From: Bacillota bacterium
GTDB taxonomy: Bacteria; Bacillota; Bacilli; Alicyclobacillales; SLC66
DNA length: 54,791 bases
NCBI GenBank assembly: GCA_021821055.1
Contig: JAKACX010000010.1
Location: 1 to 54,791, forward strand
Direction of reading: 5' to 3'
The notes under the pieces are model-generated. The model searched no databases and was not told the origin of the DNA. It saw only the letters and a list, made by a program, of their open reading frames with translations. Shown piece after piece: positions 45,775-54,381 of the stretch; within the stretch, counting starts at the first letter, position 1, and every line of letters begins with the position of its first letter. Position numbers and translations under genes: made by a program.

Positions 45775-48603
45775 ATGCACGCGACCGGCAGCCTCTCGTT
45801 TGTGTTGCATGCGCATCTGCCTTACATCCGTCATAGAGAGACCGACCACGCGCTCGAAGAGCGCTGGCTGTACGAGACCATCACCGAGAGTTACATTCCC
45901 CTGCTCGAGAGTTTCCTCCGCCTCGAAAAGGACCGCGTTCCCTTCACGGTGACCGTGTCGCTCTCGCCGACGCTCGTCGCGATGCTCGCGGACGCGGACC
46001 TCCAGGACCGCTTCGCGCGCCACATCGGGCGCCTGATCGAGTTGACGGACAGGGAACTGGAACGGACGGCGCGCGACCCCGCGACCCATCACGTCGCCGT
46101 GTACCACGCCGCCCGCTTGCGCCGCGTTCAGGAATTCTTCCTGTCCCGGTCGGGAAATCTGCTCGGGGCGTTTGCGGATCTCGGCAAAAGCGGGCGCCTC
46201 GAATTGATCACCTGTTCCGCGACTCACGCGTTTATTCCCCTATTGCACACAAAAGAAGCCATGCGCGCGCAGATCATGACCGCCGTCCTCGCGCACGAGC
46301 GCGTGTTTGGCGCACCGCCGCGCGGTTTCTGGCTGCCCGAGTGCGGATATGTTCCGGCGGTCGACGAGGTGCTCGACGAGGCTGGCGTCGAGTACTTTTT
46401 CATCAGCAGGCACGGGCTGCAGTCCGCCGACCCCGTTCCCGTGTTCGGCGACCTGTCGCCCGTGCTCACACCGCGCGGCGTCGCCGCCTTTGCGGGCGAC
46501 TCGGAAGCCGCCAGGCAGGTGTGGAGTTCCAAGGAAGGCTATCCCGGAGACCCCGAATACCTCGAGTACTACCGCGACGTGGGCTTCGACCTGCCGCTCG
46601 ATTACGTGCGGCCTTACATCCATCCGGAAGGCATCCGTATCAATACAGGGATCAAGTATCACCGCGTCACCGGCGCCGGAGACCACAAGGAACTGTACAG
46701 CCCCGAGCGGGCGGGCGGGCGCGCCGCCGCGCACGCGGCCCACTTCCTGGCCGCGCGCAGGGAGCAGTTGCGGCGCGGCGCCGCGGCCATCGGCCGCCAA
46801 CCGGTGACTGTCGCCGCATTTGACGCGGAACTGTTCGGACACTGGTGGCACGAGGGACCGCTCTGGCTGGAAAACGTACTGCGCAAGGCGGCGGAGGACG
46901 CGGTTCGGGTCTCGTCCCCCGGCCAGTACCTGGAACTGTACGACGAGTGGCAGTCCTGCGACCTGGCGATGTCGTCCTGGGGTCGCGACGGCTATGCGCA
47001 GGTCTGGGTGAATGAGCGCAACGACTGGATCTACCCGCAACTGCACACAGCGGAATTGCGCATGCGTGAACTTGCCGGCAAAACGGCGGGGCCCGACACC
47101 GCCCCCGCGGTCCGCCGGGCCGGCCGCCAGGCCATGCGCGAGTTATTGCTGGCGCAGGCGAGCGACTGGGCGTTCATGATGGACAACGGTACGACGGTCG
47201 AGTACGCCAGGCGCAGAACGGCCGCTCACCTCGAACACTTCACGCGCCTGTACGACATGATCCGCGACGGCGCCGTCGAAGCCGCTTACGTCCGGCGCCG
47301 CGAACAGGAAACACCGCTGTTTGCCGCCGTGGATCCGGGACTCTACCTCGATCCTGAAGCCGCCTGGCGCCGTTCGGCGGCACTGCGCGCAAACGATGCC
47401 GGTCAGCCGGACGGGCTGCGCATCGTCATGCTGTCCTGGGAATTCCCGCCGCTGACCGTCGGCGGATTGTCCCGGCATGTGTACGATCTGACGCGCCGGC
47501 TGGCCGACCTGAACTGCGAGGTGCACGTGATCACCGTGAGCACTCAGGACGCGCCCGCACACGAGGTCGTCCAGGGAGTGCACGTCCACCGCGTGACGGT
47601 GCGCAGGCCGGATGGCGGAGAATTCATCCATTGGACGCTCGCGCTCAATATGGCCATGGTCGACGCCTGCCGCAAACTGGTGGAAGAAGACGGACTCGCC
47701 TTCGACCTGATCCACGCGCACGACTGGCTCGTCGGCTACGCGGCGAGTGAACTGGGACGCCTGTACGGCCTGCCCTTGGCCACGACGATCCACGCGACGG
47801 AGCACGGGCGCAACGACGGCATCCACACCGATCTTCAGCGGCGCATCAGCGACATCGAATGGCGCCTGACGTATGACGCCCGCGAGGTGATCGTCTGCAG
47901 CACCTACATGAAGCGCGAGGTGGAGGATGTGTTCACGCTTCCGCCGGAGAAGGTCAGCGTGCTGCCAAACGGCGTCGATCCCGCCGCCCTGCAGGTTGCG
48001 GGCGCCCCCGGCCGACGCCCGGCCGGCGAAGAGCGGATCGTCGTTTTCCTCGGGCGCCTCGTGCGGGAAAAGGGCGTCCAGACGTTGATCGAGGCGACTC
48101 CGGCCATACTCGCCGGCCAGCCGGATGCGCGCATCGTGATCATTGGCAAGGGGCCCATGCAAAACGACCTTCAGCGTCAGGCGCAGGTCACCGGCGTGGA
48201 GCACCGCGTGCACTTCGCCGGCTTCGTGACGGACGACGAGCGCAATGAATGGCTGCACCGCGCCTCCGTGGCCGTCTTTCCGAGCCTCTATGAGCCGTTT
48301 GGCATCGTTGCGCTTGAGGCGATGGCTGCCGGAGTGCCCGTTGTCGTGTCCGATGTGGGCGGCCTTGCGGACGTCGTCGAGCACGGCCGCACCGGCTACC
48401 GGATGATTCCGGGCGACGCGCGGTCACTCGCGACATTCGTCGTCAAACTGCTCGGCGACGCGGAGCACGCCGGCGTGCTGGCGCAGGCCGCCCGACAGGA
48501 CGTGGAGCGGTTTGACTGGACGCGCATTGCCCGGGAAACGATTGATGTCTATCGCAGATGCATCGCCGCAGCCATTCGGGAGACGGGGGGCGTTCCACAA
48601 TGA
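45775..48603 (+). CDS. GH57 branching-enzyme-like domain fused to GT4 glucan-synthase-like domain
   Basis: Single 942-aa polypeptide with two enzymes. Residues 1 to ~530 form a GH57/DUF1957-type glucan branching enzyme: FVLHAHLPYIRH at the start, the likely nucleophile Glu189 in GFWLPECGYVPAVDEVL, the likely acid/base Asp350 in AAFDAELFGHWWHEGPLWLE, and a helical C-part with NDWIYPQLHTAELRM. From Leu548 a GT4 glycosyltransferase begins: SWEFPPLTVGGLSRHVYDL, HAHDWLVGY, LPNGVDP, VVFLGRLVREKGVQTLIEA and the donor-binding Glu840/Glu848 in PSLYEPFGIVALEAMAAG. The two parts could extend and branch the same alpha-glucan, as glycogen synthase and branching enzyme do. It ends in an ATGA overlap with the next gene. 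Domain assignments are firm; donor and product are inference. Confidence 0.9.
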   Translation: MHATGSLSFVLHAHLPYIRHRETDHALEERWLYETITESYIPLLESFLRLEKDRVPFTVTVSLSPTLVAMLADADLQDRFARHIGRLIELTDRELERTARDPATHHVAVYHAARLRRVQEFFLSRSGNLLGAFADLGKSGRLELITCSATHAFIPLLHTKEAMRAQIMTAVLAHERVFGAPPRGFWLPECGYVPAVDEVLDEAGVEYFFISRHGLQSADPVPVFGDLSPVLTPRGVAAFAGDSEAARQVWSSKEGYPGDPEYLEYYRDVGFDLPLDYVRPYIHPEGIRINTGIKYHRVTGAGDHKELYSPERAGGRAAAHAAHFLAARREQLRRGAAAIGRQPVTVAAFDAELFGHWWHEGPLWLENVLRKAAEDAVRVSSPGQYLELYDEWQSCDLAMSSWGRDGYAQVWVNERNDWIYPQLHTAELRMRELAGKTAGPDTAPAVRRAGRQAMRELLLAQASDWAFMMDNGTTVEYARRRTAAHLEHFTRLYDMIRDGAVEAAYVRRREQETPLFAAVDPGLYLDPEAAWRRSAALRANDAGQPDGLRIVMLSWEFPPLTVGGLSRHVYDLTRRLADLNCEVHVITVSTQDAPAHEVVQGVHVHRVTVRRPDGGEFIHWTLALNMAMVDACRKLVEEDGLAFDLIHAHDWLVGYAASELGRLYGLPLATTIHATEHGRNDGIHTDLQRRISDIEWRLTYDAREVIVCSTYMKREVEDVFTLPPEKVSVLPNGVDPAALQVAGAPGRRPAGEERIVVFLGRLVREKGVQTLIEATPAILAGQPDARIVIIGKGPMQNDLQRQAQVTGVEHRVHFAGFVTDDERNEWLHRASVAVFPSLYEPFGIVALEAMAAGVPVVVSDVGGLADVVEHGRTGYRMIPGDARSLATFVVKLLGDAEHAGVLAQAARQDVERFDWTRIARETIDVYRRCIAAAIRETGGVPQ

Positions 48604-50999
48604 AAGCAGTCATCATGGCCGGCGGAAGAGGCACACGTCTGCGTCCGCTGACGTGCTACGCGCCAAAGCCGATGGTTCCTCTGCTGGACCGGCCCTGCAT
48701 GGAGTACATCATCGAGCTGCTGAAGAAACACTCCTTTACGGACATTGCCGTCACTGTGCAGTACCTGCCGCAGGTCCTGCAAAACCATTTTGGCGATGGA
48801 CACGAATGGGGCGTGAATCTGCAGTTCTTCGAGGAATCGGTGCCACTTGGCACGGCGGGCAGCGTCAAGAACGCGGAACGCTTTCTTGACGAGACGTTCC
48901 TTGTGATCAGCGGCGACGGCCTGACTGATTTTGACCTCGGCGCCGTCATGGACTTTCACCGCAGGCGGGGGGCCAAGGCGACGGTTGTCCTCACGAAAGT
49001 CGACGTCCCGCTCGAGTACGGCGTCGTCATGACCAGCGAAGACGGAAAGATCGTGCGTTTCCTCGAGAAGCCGAGTTGGAGCGAAGTGTTCAGCGACACC
49101 GTCAACACGGGCATCTACGTGCTGGAACCGGATGTGCTGCAACTGTTCGCGGCGGACGCCGAGTTTGACTTCAGCAAGGACCTCTTTCCGCGCCTGCTTG
49201 CCCTGCAATGGCCCCTGTACGGCTACGTGGCGGACGGTTACTGGTCGGACATCGGCAATCTCGCGCAGTACCGGCAGACGCAGTTCGACATGCTCATGGG
49301 CCTGGTCGACGTGCGCATTACCGGCAGCGAACAGGCGCCGCGCGTGTGGATCGGCGAGGATGTCCAGGTCGCGCCCGGAGCGCGTATCCAGGGGCCGTCG
49401 TTTATCGGCTCCGGGTCGGCCGTGTCGGCGGACGCCGAGATCGGGCCGTACGCCGTCATCGGACGCAACAACCAGATCGACGGCAGGGTGTCTGTCGAGC
49501 GCACCGTATTGTGGAACGGAAACTACATCGGCGCCTCGACAACGCTGACGGGCGCCACCATCTGTGACAATTGCCAGATCGGGAAGGGCGTGGACGTCTA
49601 TGAAGGCGCGGTGATCGGCGACAAGAGCCGAATCGGAGAATTTGCGGCGATTCGCCCAGGCGTGAAAATCTGGCCGGAGAAGACCATCGGCCAGGGAACG
49701 ATCCAGCAGACCTCGCTCATCTGGGGACACTCCGTCTTTCACAGCCTGTTCGACGAGGACGGCATCAGCGGCCTGCCGAACATCGAACTCATTCCGGAAT
49801 TGGCGGGTCGAATAGCGGCGTCGTACGCTTCAAACCTGCGCAAGGGCTCCACGGTGTCGGTCAGTTGCGACGAATACCCGTATTGCAGCATCCTCAAGTT
49901 TTCCGTCATCTCCAGCCTGCTTGCCGCGGGCGTCCAGGTGCGGGACATCGGCGTCATGCCCGTTCCGGTGGTGCGCTACGAAATCCGCCGTTCGAACAGC
50001 GTCGGGGGCATCCACATCCGCAGCGCGGAAGACGGGGAGGACAAACCGATCGTCATCCAGTTCTTCGACGCGGAGGGACTGCCCATCGAAAAGGCGACCG
50101 AGCGCAAGATCGAGAACGCATTTTTGCAGGAGGACTTCTCCCGGCCTGATCCGCGCAGCATCGGAAGCCTCGAACAGGGAACGCAGATCGCCGACCTGTA
50201 CATCTACGAGGTGCTGTCGCGCATCCGCACGGAAGCCATCGTCCGGCGCCGCTTCAAGGTTGTGTTCTGCTGCGAGAGCCAGCCCGTCCTGTCGATCATG
50301 CAACCGATTCTCGAACAGCTCGGATGCGCGGTGACGACGGTGTCCACCAGCGGGTCAAACATAGGAGAGACGGTCGTGGCCGAGGGTGCGGACATCGGCA
50401 TCAAGCTCGACACAAGCGGACAGAAGTTCCTCTTTTACACCGAGCGCGGCTACTGCCTGACGCGCAACGAAGTGATGATTCTGCAGATGTTGATCGCAGT
50501 CAAGGAGAACACCCCCATGGCCGTGCCGGTCACGGCCCCGTCCGTGATCGAGGAGATGGGCGGCCAGACGGGAATTCCCGTCGTGCGCACCAAGACGCTG
50601 ATTCGCTCCATTCTTGAAGTGGGTCGCGACAATCCGCTGCAGGTGCACTACGACGGTTTTTATTCCGTCGTGTCGCTGTTTCAGTTTCTTGCGGAAGAGA
50701 ACATGTCCCTGCACACGCTGATCGACCAGTTGCCGCGGTTCCACATGCGGGCGGAGACGGTGCCGTGCCCGCCGCGCGCAAAGGGGCGCGTGATGCGCAT
50801 GCTGATGGAGGAAATGAAGGGCCAGGAGCTCGAATTGATCGACGGAATCAAGGTGCTGTCGGACGACGGGTGGGCCTTGATCATGCCGGACGCGGAGAAG
50901 GCGATGTTCAAGATCGTCGCGCAGGGAAATTCGCATGCGGATGTCGATCAGATCATCGACCTGTACAAGTCCAGAATCGCGCATTACCGGATGGCCTGA
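48600..50999 (+). CDS. Sugar-1-phosphate nucleotidyltransferase fused to a degenerate phosphomannomutase-like domain
   Basis: 799 aa. Residues 1-230 form the nucleotidyltransferase: MKAVIMAGGRGTRLRPLT, APKPMVPLLDRPCMEYII, GDGLTDFDL, EKPSW and GYWSDIGNLAQY. A left-handed beta-helix (about 250-370; IGSGSAVSADAEIGPYAVIG) follows, then a phosphohexomutase-like region (about 380-799). In this last part the usual DGDGDR metal loop is replaced by LDTSGQKF (Asp604 region) and no TASHNP serine loop is seen; the matching place reads GGIHIRSAEDGEDK. The mutase is therefore probably inactive or altered. The ATG overlaps the previous stop. The nucleotidyltransferase could make the activated sugar for the GT4 partner; GDP-mannose synthesis is the family's annotated alternative. 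Confidence 0.85.
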   Translation: MKAVIMAGGRGTRLRPLTCYAPKPMVPLLDRPCMEYIIELLKKHSFTDIAVTVQYLPQVLQNHFGDGHEWGVNLQFFEESVPLGTAGSVKNAERFLDETFLVISGDGLTDFDLGAVMDFHRRRGAKATVVLTKVDVPLEYGVVMTSEDGKIVRFLEKPSWSEVFSDTVNTGIYVLEPDVLQLFAADAEFDFSKDLFPRLLALQWPLYGYVADGYWSDIGNLAQYRQTQFDMLMGLVDVRITGSEQAPRVWIGEDVQVAPGARIQGPSFIGSGSAVSADAEIGPYAVIGRNNQIDGRVSVERTVLWNGNYIGASTTLTGATICDNCQIGKGVDVYEGAVIGDKSRIGEFAAIRPGVKIWPEKTIGQGTIQQTSLIWGHSVFHSLFDEDGISGLPNIELIPELAGRIAASYASNLRKGSTVSVSCDEYPYCSILKFSVISSLLAAGVQVRDIGVMPVPVVRYEIRRSNSVGGIHIRSAEDGEDKPIVIQFFDAEGLPIEKATERKIENAFLQEDFSRPDPRSIGSLEQGTQIADLYIYEVLSRIRTEAIVRRRFKVVFCCESQPVLSIMQPILEQLGCAVTTVSTSGSNIGETVVAEGADIGIKLDTSGQKFLFYTERGYCLTRNEVMILQMLIAVKENTPMAVPVTAPSVIEEMGGQTGIPVVRTKTLIRSILEVGRDNPLQVHYDGFYSVVSLFQFLAEENMSLHTLIDQLPRFHMRAETVPCPPRAKGRVMRMLMEEMKGQELELIDGIKVLSDDGWALIMPDAEKAMFKIVAQGNSHADVDQIIDLYKSRIAHYRMA

Positions 51000-51015
51000 G
51001 ACTCCGGGACAGAGC

Positions 51016-51069
51016 AAGGCGGGGCAGGGAGGGGTGATCGGGCGTCCTCCGCCCTCGCGCCCCGCCCTT
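51016..51069. terminator. Bidirectional terminator-like hairpin between convergent genes
   Basis: AAGGCGGGGC (51016-51025) pairs with GCCCCGCCCTT (51059-51069) with one bulged base; inner AGGGAGGG/CCCTC pairing extends it. It lies between the + strand nucleotidyltransferase stop and the - strand SLH gene stop. Only short A and T flanks are present. Confidence 0.5.
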
Positions 51070-51113
51070 CGACTGCGCCCCGCCGTGCGATCGCACCGCG
51101 TCCGCCCGGCGGC

Positions 51114-52499
51114 TCAGGCCTTCTTCGCCAGCGAGGAGAGCAGGCTGGCCGGAGGCAGAACGGGTGTGTTGCTGTACGTGTATGTTGTGGCCACTGTCTC
51201 TTGGATCACGATGCCCTGAATCTCCTTCATGACGCGCTGTACGGTGGGACTCTGCGGAGCGCCCTGACCGGCGAGCAGCTTGGACGGCAGGACGAATCGC
51301 ACGTTGATGGTGTCGCCCGTGACGACATCCTGGCCCTGGACGCTGGCCGTATTGATCGCGATGGAGGATTTCGCCGTCTTCATGATGGCCTGATTCACGG
51401 TTGCCATTGCGGAAGTGGGGATCTGCATCGCCGTGGACACCTGCGAGGCAAATACGGTGAGGCCCGTGGTGCTCAGCGCTCCGCGGTAGACGCTCCCCGA
51501 TCCCGTCTGCGCGACACTGACGCCCGTCAGGCCGTCGGTTGAAAGGTAGTTGCCCGCCTGCAAATCCTGCTGGATGAGCGACAGAATGCCCTGGCCGCCG
51601 GGAAACGCCTGCCATCCGGTGCCCTGATTGATATAGACGGCGTCCCCGTTGATGTACTCCTGCATTTTCACGTTCGATGACTGTCCCGCCTGCGAGACCG
51701 TCCCGCCGATCTGCTCCATGACGGACGACAGTCCGTCCCAGCGGCCGCGCTGCACGACAAACAGCATCTTCGACGCGAGTTGCAACTGGCGGGCGATGGC
51801 CTGCGCCTGGAAGTCCTTCTTCCCGGACGGCGTCAGAATCAGTGCGCGCGACACGTTCATCTGCACGTGCTCCTGGGTGAAAACAGACTGGTTGCTGCGG
51901 ACCATCGCGCCAATCAGGCTGTTCGCGTCCTGATTGGATACCTTCCATCCGGCCGGGGTCGGCTGGATCCCAACGTGATACCCCTTGAGACGTTGCAGAA
52001 AGCCCAGTTCGTTGCCAAGGGTCAGGGCGTTTGCGTTCTGCACGCCAGCAAACAACCCGAGACTGTTCGCCCATGCCGTCGGTGTCTCCTGGCTCTTGAG
52101 CGGCACGTGAAAGTACTGCACCGCCATCGCAGCGGCCTCCGCCTCGCTGACAGGAGCGTTCGCGCCGAAGGTGGAGTTTGACACGGGCGCAACGATTCCC
52201 AGGTCAAGCGCCTGGTGCACCCAGCCCCACGCCCAGGACTTCGTCGGCACGTCCGTGAACGGCGAATGCTGCGCCGGATTCGGGCGCGCTCCGAGCACGA
52301 AGAGGAAATTATAGATAAAGTCGGCCTTGGGTTCGACATACGGTGAACCCGACGCGGTCGCGGCGTTCGCCAGGACTGGTACGCCCAGCGTGAGCAGGAT
52401 AGAACTTGCGGCGGCGATTCGCGCGGTTCTCCCGAATATGCGGCTGCGGAAACGCCGCCGTCCGTCCGTACCGCGATCGTGGAACGAAGGCAAGGTCAT
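51114..52499 (-). CDS. Secreted SLH-domain protein
   Basis: 461 aa. A signal peptide is plain (FGRTARIAAASSILLTLGVPVLANA, cleavage near residue 40). It is followed by one recognisable S-layer homology motif (FTDVPTKSWAWGWVHQALDLGIVAPVSNSTFGANAPVSEAEAAAMAVQYF), which may extend to a second, weaker one. The C-terminal half (MQEYINGDAVYINQGTGWQAFPGG) resembles lipoprotein/DUF6612-like beta sheets, but I cannot name the family. Attachment to secondary cell-wall polymer through SLH is expected, although a single clear SLH is fewer than the usual three. The ATG at 52499 follows AGGAGA at 9 nt. Confidence 0.75.
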   Translation of the reverse strand: MTLPSFHDRGTDGRRRFRSRIFGRTARIAAASSILLTLGVPVLANAATASGSPYVEPKADFIYNFLFVLGARPNPAQHSPFTDVPTKSWAWGWVHQALDLGIVAPVSNSTFGANAPVSEAEAAAMAVQYFHVPLKSQETPTAWANSLGLFAGVQNANALTLGNELGFLQRLKGYHVGIQPTPAGWKVSNQDANSLIGAMVRSNQSVFTQEHVQMNVSRALILTPSGKKDFQAQAIARQLQLASKMLFVVQRGRWDGLSSVMEQIGGTVSQAGQSSNVKMQEYINGDAVYINQGTGWQAFPGGQGILSLIQQDLQAGNYLSTDGLTGVSVAQTGSGSVYRGALSTTGLTVFASQVSTAMQIPTSAMATVNQAIMKTAKSSIAINTASVQGQDVVTGDTINVRFVLPSKLLAGQGAPQSPTVQRVMKEIQGIVIQETVATTYTYSNTPVLPPASLLSSLAKKA

Positions 52500-52639
52500 C
52501 GTCTCATCTCTCCTATACACTAAATGCGCCAATATACGGCGCGCCATCCATCCCGTCAGCCCTCAGCAGTCTACCATTCTCTTACTGTCATAGCAAGAGG
52601 AACTGAAGAGAGTCCGCCCGACCGTCGGATGTCCCGGCG

Positions 52640-54370
52640 TCACGCCTGACCCGTCCGTGCGAGCGGCAACCGGACGACAACCTGCGTCCCCTTTCCGAGA
52701 TCACTCTGAATGGCCATCGATCCGCGGTGATTTTGGATAATGTTGTAGCTCACCATCAGTCCAAGCCCCGTTCCGCGTTCCTTTGTCGTATAGAACGGCT
52801 CTCCCAGGTGGGGGAGCCGTTCGGGTTCGATGCCTCCCCCCGTGTCAATGACCCGCACCACGAGCCACTTCTGCTGTTCCACGACCATCTCGATACGGGC
52901 CTCTCCGCCGTGCGGCATCGCTTCGATCGCGTTTTTCAGGATATTGACAAACACCTGGCGGATCTGCCCCTCCTCACAGTACACCGGGGGCGGAATCGCC
53001 GGACAGGAGACTTCCAGGCGCACATGCGACATGACCGCCTGCGGTTCCATGAGATTGACCACATACGCGAGCAGGTTGTGCATGTCGACCAGCCTGTAAG
53101 TGAACGCCTGCGGTTTGGCAAGCAACAGGAACTCCTCGACAATCGATTCGATGTCCACAATCTCCGCTGCCATGATCTCAAAGTAGTGCCGCTGCGCGTC
53201 GCTGCTCCCCTGCTGCAGCAGTTGCAGGAAGCCCTTGAGCGCTGTCAGGGGGTTGCGGACTTCGTGCGCAACCCCCGCGGCGAGTTGGCCCACCACGGCG
53301 AGCTTGTCCGACTTGCGCAGGAGTTCCTGCGCCTGCTTGCGCTCCGTGATGCTGCGGGCGACCGCGGTCACCATGGTGTTGCAGTCGTCGGACGCCACCG
53401 GCGACAGACTGACTTCGGCCTGCAGCCACTCGTCGGATTCCTCCCGGTCTGCGCAACGCACCTCAAACGGCGCAGGACAACGCGTCCCGATCGCCTCTTG
53501 CAGCGCCTCCTGGAACATCGGACGGTCCGCCTCGTGGATGAATTGCCCAAGCGGACGGCCCATGCACTTGGCGCCCAGCCTGCTGAAGGCGGTGCGGTTT
53601 GACGGGGAGGCGTACTTGACCACGCCGGAGGAGTCCAGCAGGAGGATGAGGTCCGACGTGTTTTCCGCGATCAGGCGGTACTTGCGCTCTGCTTCACGGC
53701 GCTGCTCGTCAGATCGCGCGTAGGCCTCCGAGAGCAGAATGAGGGCGCCGAGAATCACGGCCAGGTACAGCGTTTCCAGCGCGAGGCCGGCAACCGTGCT
53801 GTGGGCCAGCAGGCGGACCAGGATCGCAGAAAACACCGGGATGGCGACCAGGACGATGCGGACATGCCGCCACAGGTCTGCCAGAGCGTAGGATAGTCCG
53901 AGAGATTTCTGGATGCCCGCGAGCGCCAGCGCGTTTATCATGTCGAAGGCGGCCACACTGCACAGGATGGAGAACACGTTGTGCGGAAGCCAGTCGCGGA
54001 CAAGGCTGGCGGCGAGAATGCTGAAGGCATACATGCCGCAGGTGGCGACAATGCGATAGATGCGCGGACGTTGGTGATGGCGCAGATAGTAAAGGAATCC
54101 CGCCGCGACCGCGGACAGGGAGGTCACGATGATCGCATCGCTGTAACCGAAGCGGACGAGAATGAAGAAAAAACCGATCTCGCCCGGACTGTACGTCGCT
54201 CCATCCGGAAGTTTGATCGGGAACAGGCTGAACACCACCGAGGCGACAAGCACCACGCCGATGTACGGCCAGTGCTGGGGGCGATGGTACAATGTATTGG
54301 CCGTTTCATACAGTGCAAAAAGTCCAAGCGCAAAAAAGAGAGCGGTGAAGCCGTTGATGTCGCGCGTCAT
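52640..54370 (-). CDS. KinB-like membrane sensor histidine kinase with PAS domain
   Basis: 576 aa. About seven membrane helices occupy residues 8-225 (FTALFFALGLFALYE, IGFFFILVRFGYSDAIIV and others). A PAS domain spans about 231-345 (AENTSDLILLLDSSGVVKYASPSN), and the HisKA H-box GVAHEVRNPLTALKGFLQLL puts the phospho-accepting His at 369. The HATPase part has NILKNAIEAMPHGG (N box), VIDTGGGIEPERLPHLGEPFYTTKERGTGLGLMV (G1/F/G2). Layout and H-box match sporulation kinases such as KinB/KinE; the PAS domain may sense metabolism. No response regulator is adjacent, consistent with feeding a phosphorelay. The ATG at 54370 has TGAGG at 9 nt. Confidence 0.85.
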   Translation of the reverse strand: MTRDINGFTALFFALGLFALYETANTLYHRPQHWPYIGVVLVASVVFSLFPIKLPDGATYSPGEIGFFFILVRFGYSDAIIVTSLSAVAAGFLYYLRHHQRPRIYRIVATCGMYAFSILAASLVRDWLPHNVFSILCSVAAFDMINALALAGIQKSLGLSYALADLWRHVRIVLVAIPVFSAILVRLLAHSTVAGLALETLYLAVILGALILLSEAYARSDEQRREAERKYRLIAENTSDLILLLDSSGVVKYASPSNRTAFSRLGAKCMGRPLGQFIHEADRPMFQEALQEAIGTRCPAPFEVRCADREESDEWLQAEVSLSPVASDDCNTMVTAVARSITERKQAQELLRKSDKLAVVGQLAAGVAHEVRNPLTALKGFLQLLQQGSSDAQRHYFEIMAAEIVDIESIVEEFLLLAKPQAFTYRLVDMHNLLAYVVNLMEPQAVMSHVRLEVSCPAIPPPVYCEEGQIRQVFVNILKNAIEAMPHGGEARIEMVVEQQKWLVVRVIDTGGGIEPERLPHLGEPFYTTKERGTGLGLMVSYNIIQNHRGSMAIQSDLGKGTQVVVRLPLARTGQA

Positions 54371-54381
54371 GCATGTGAACC

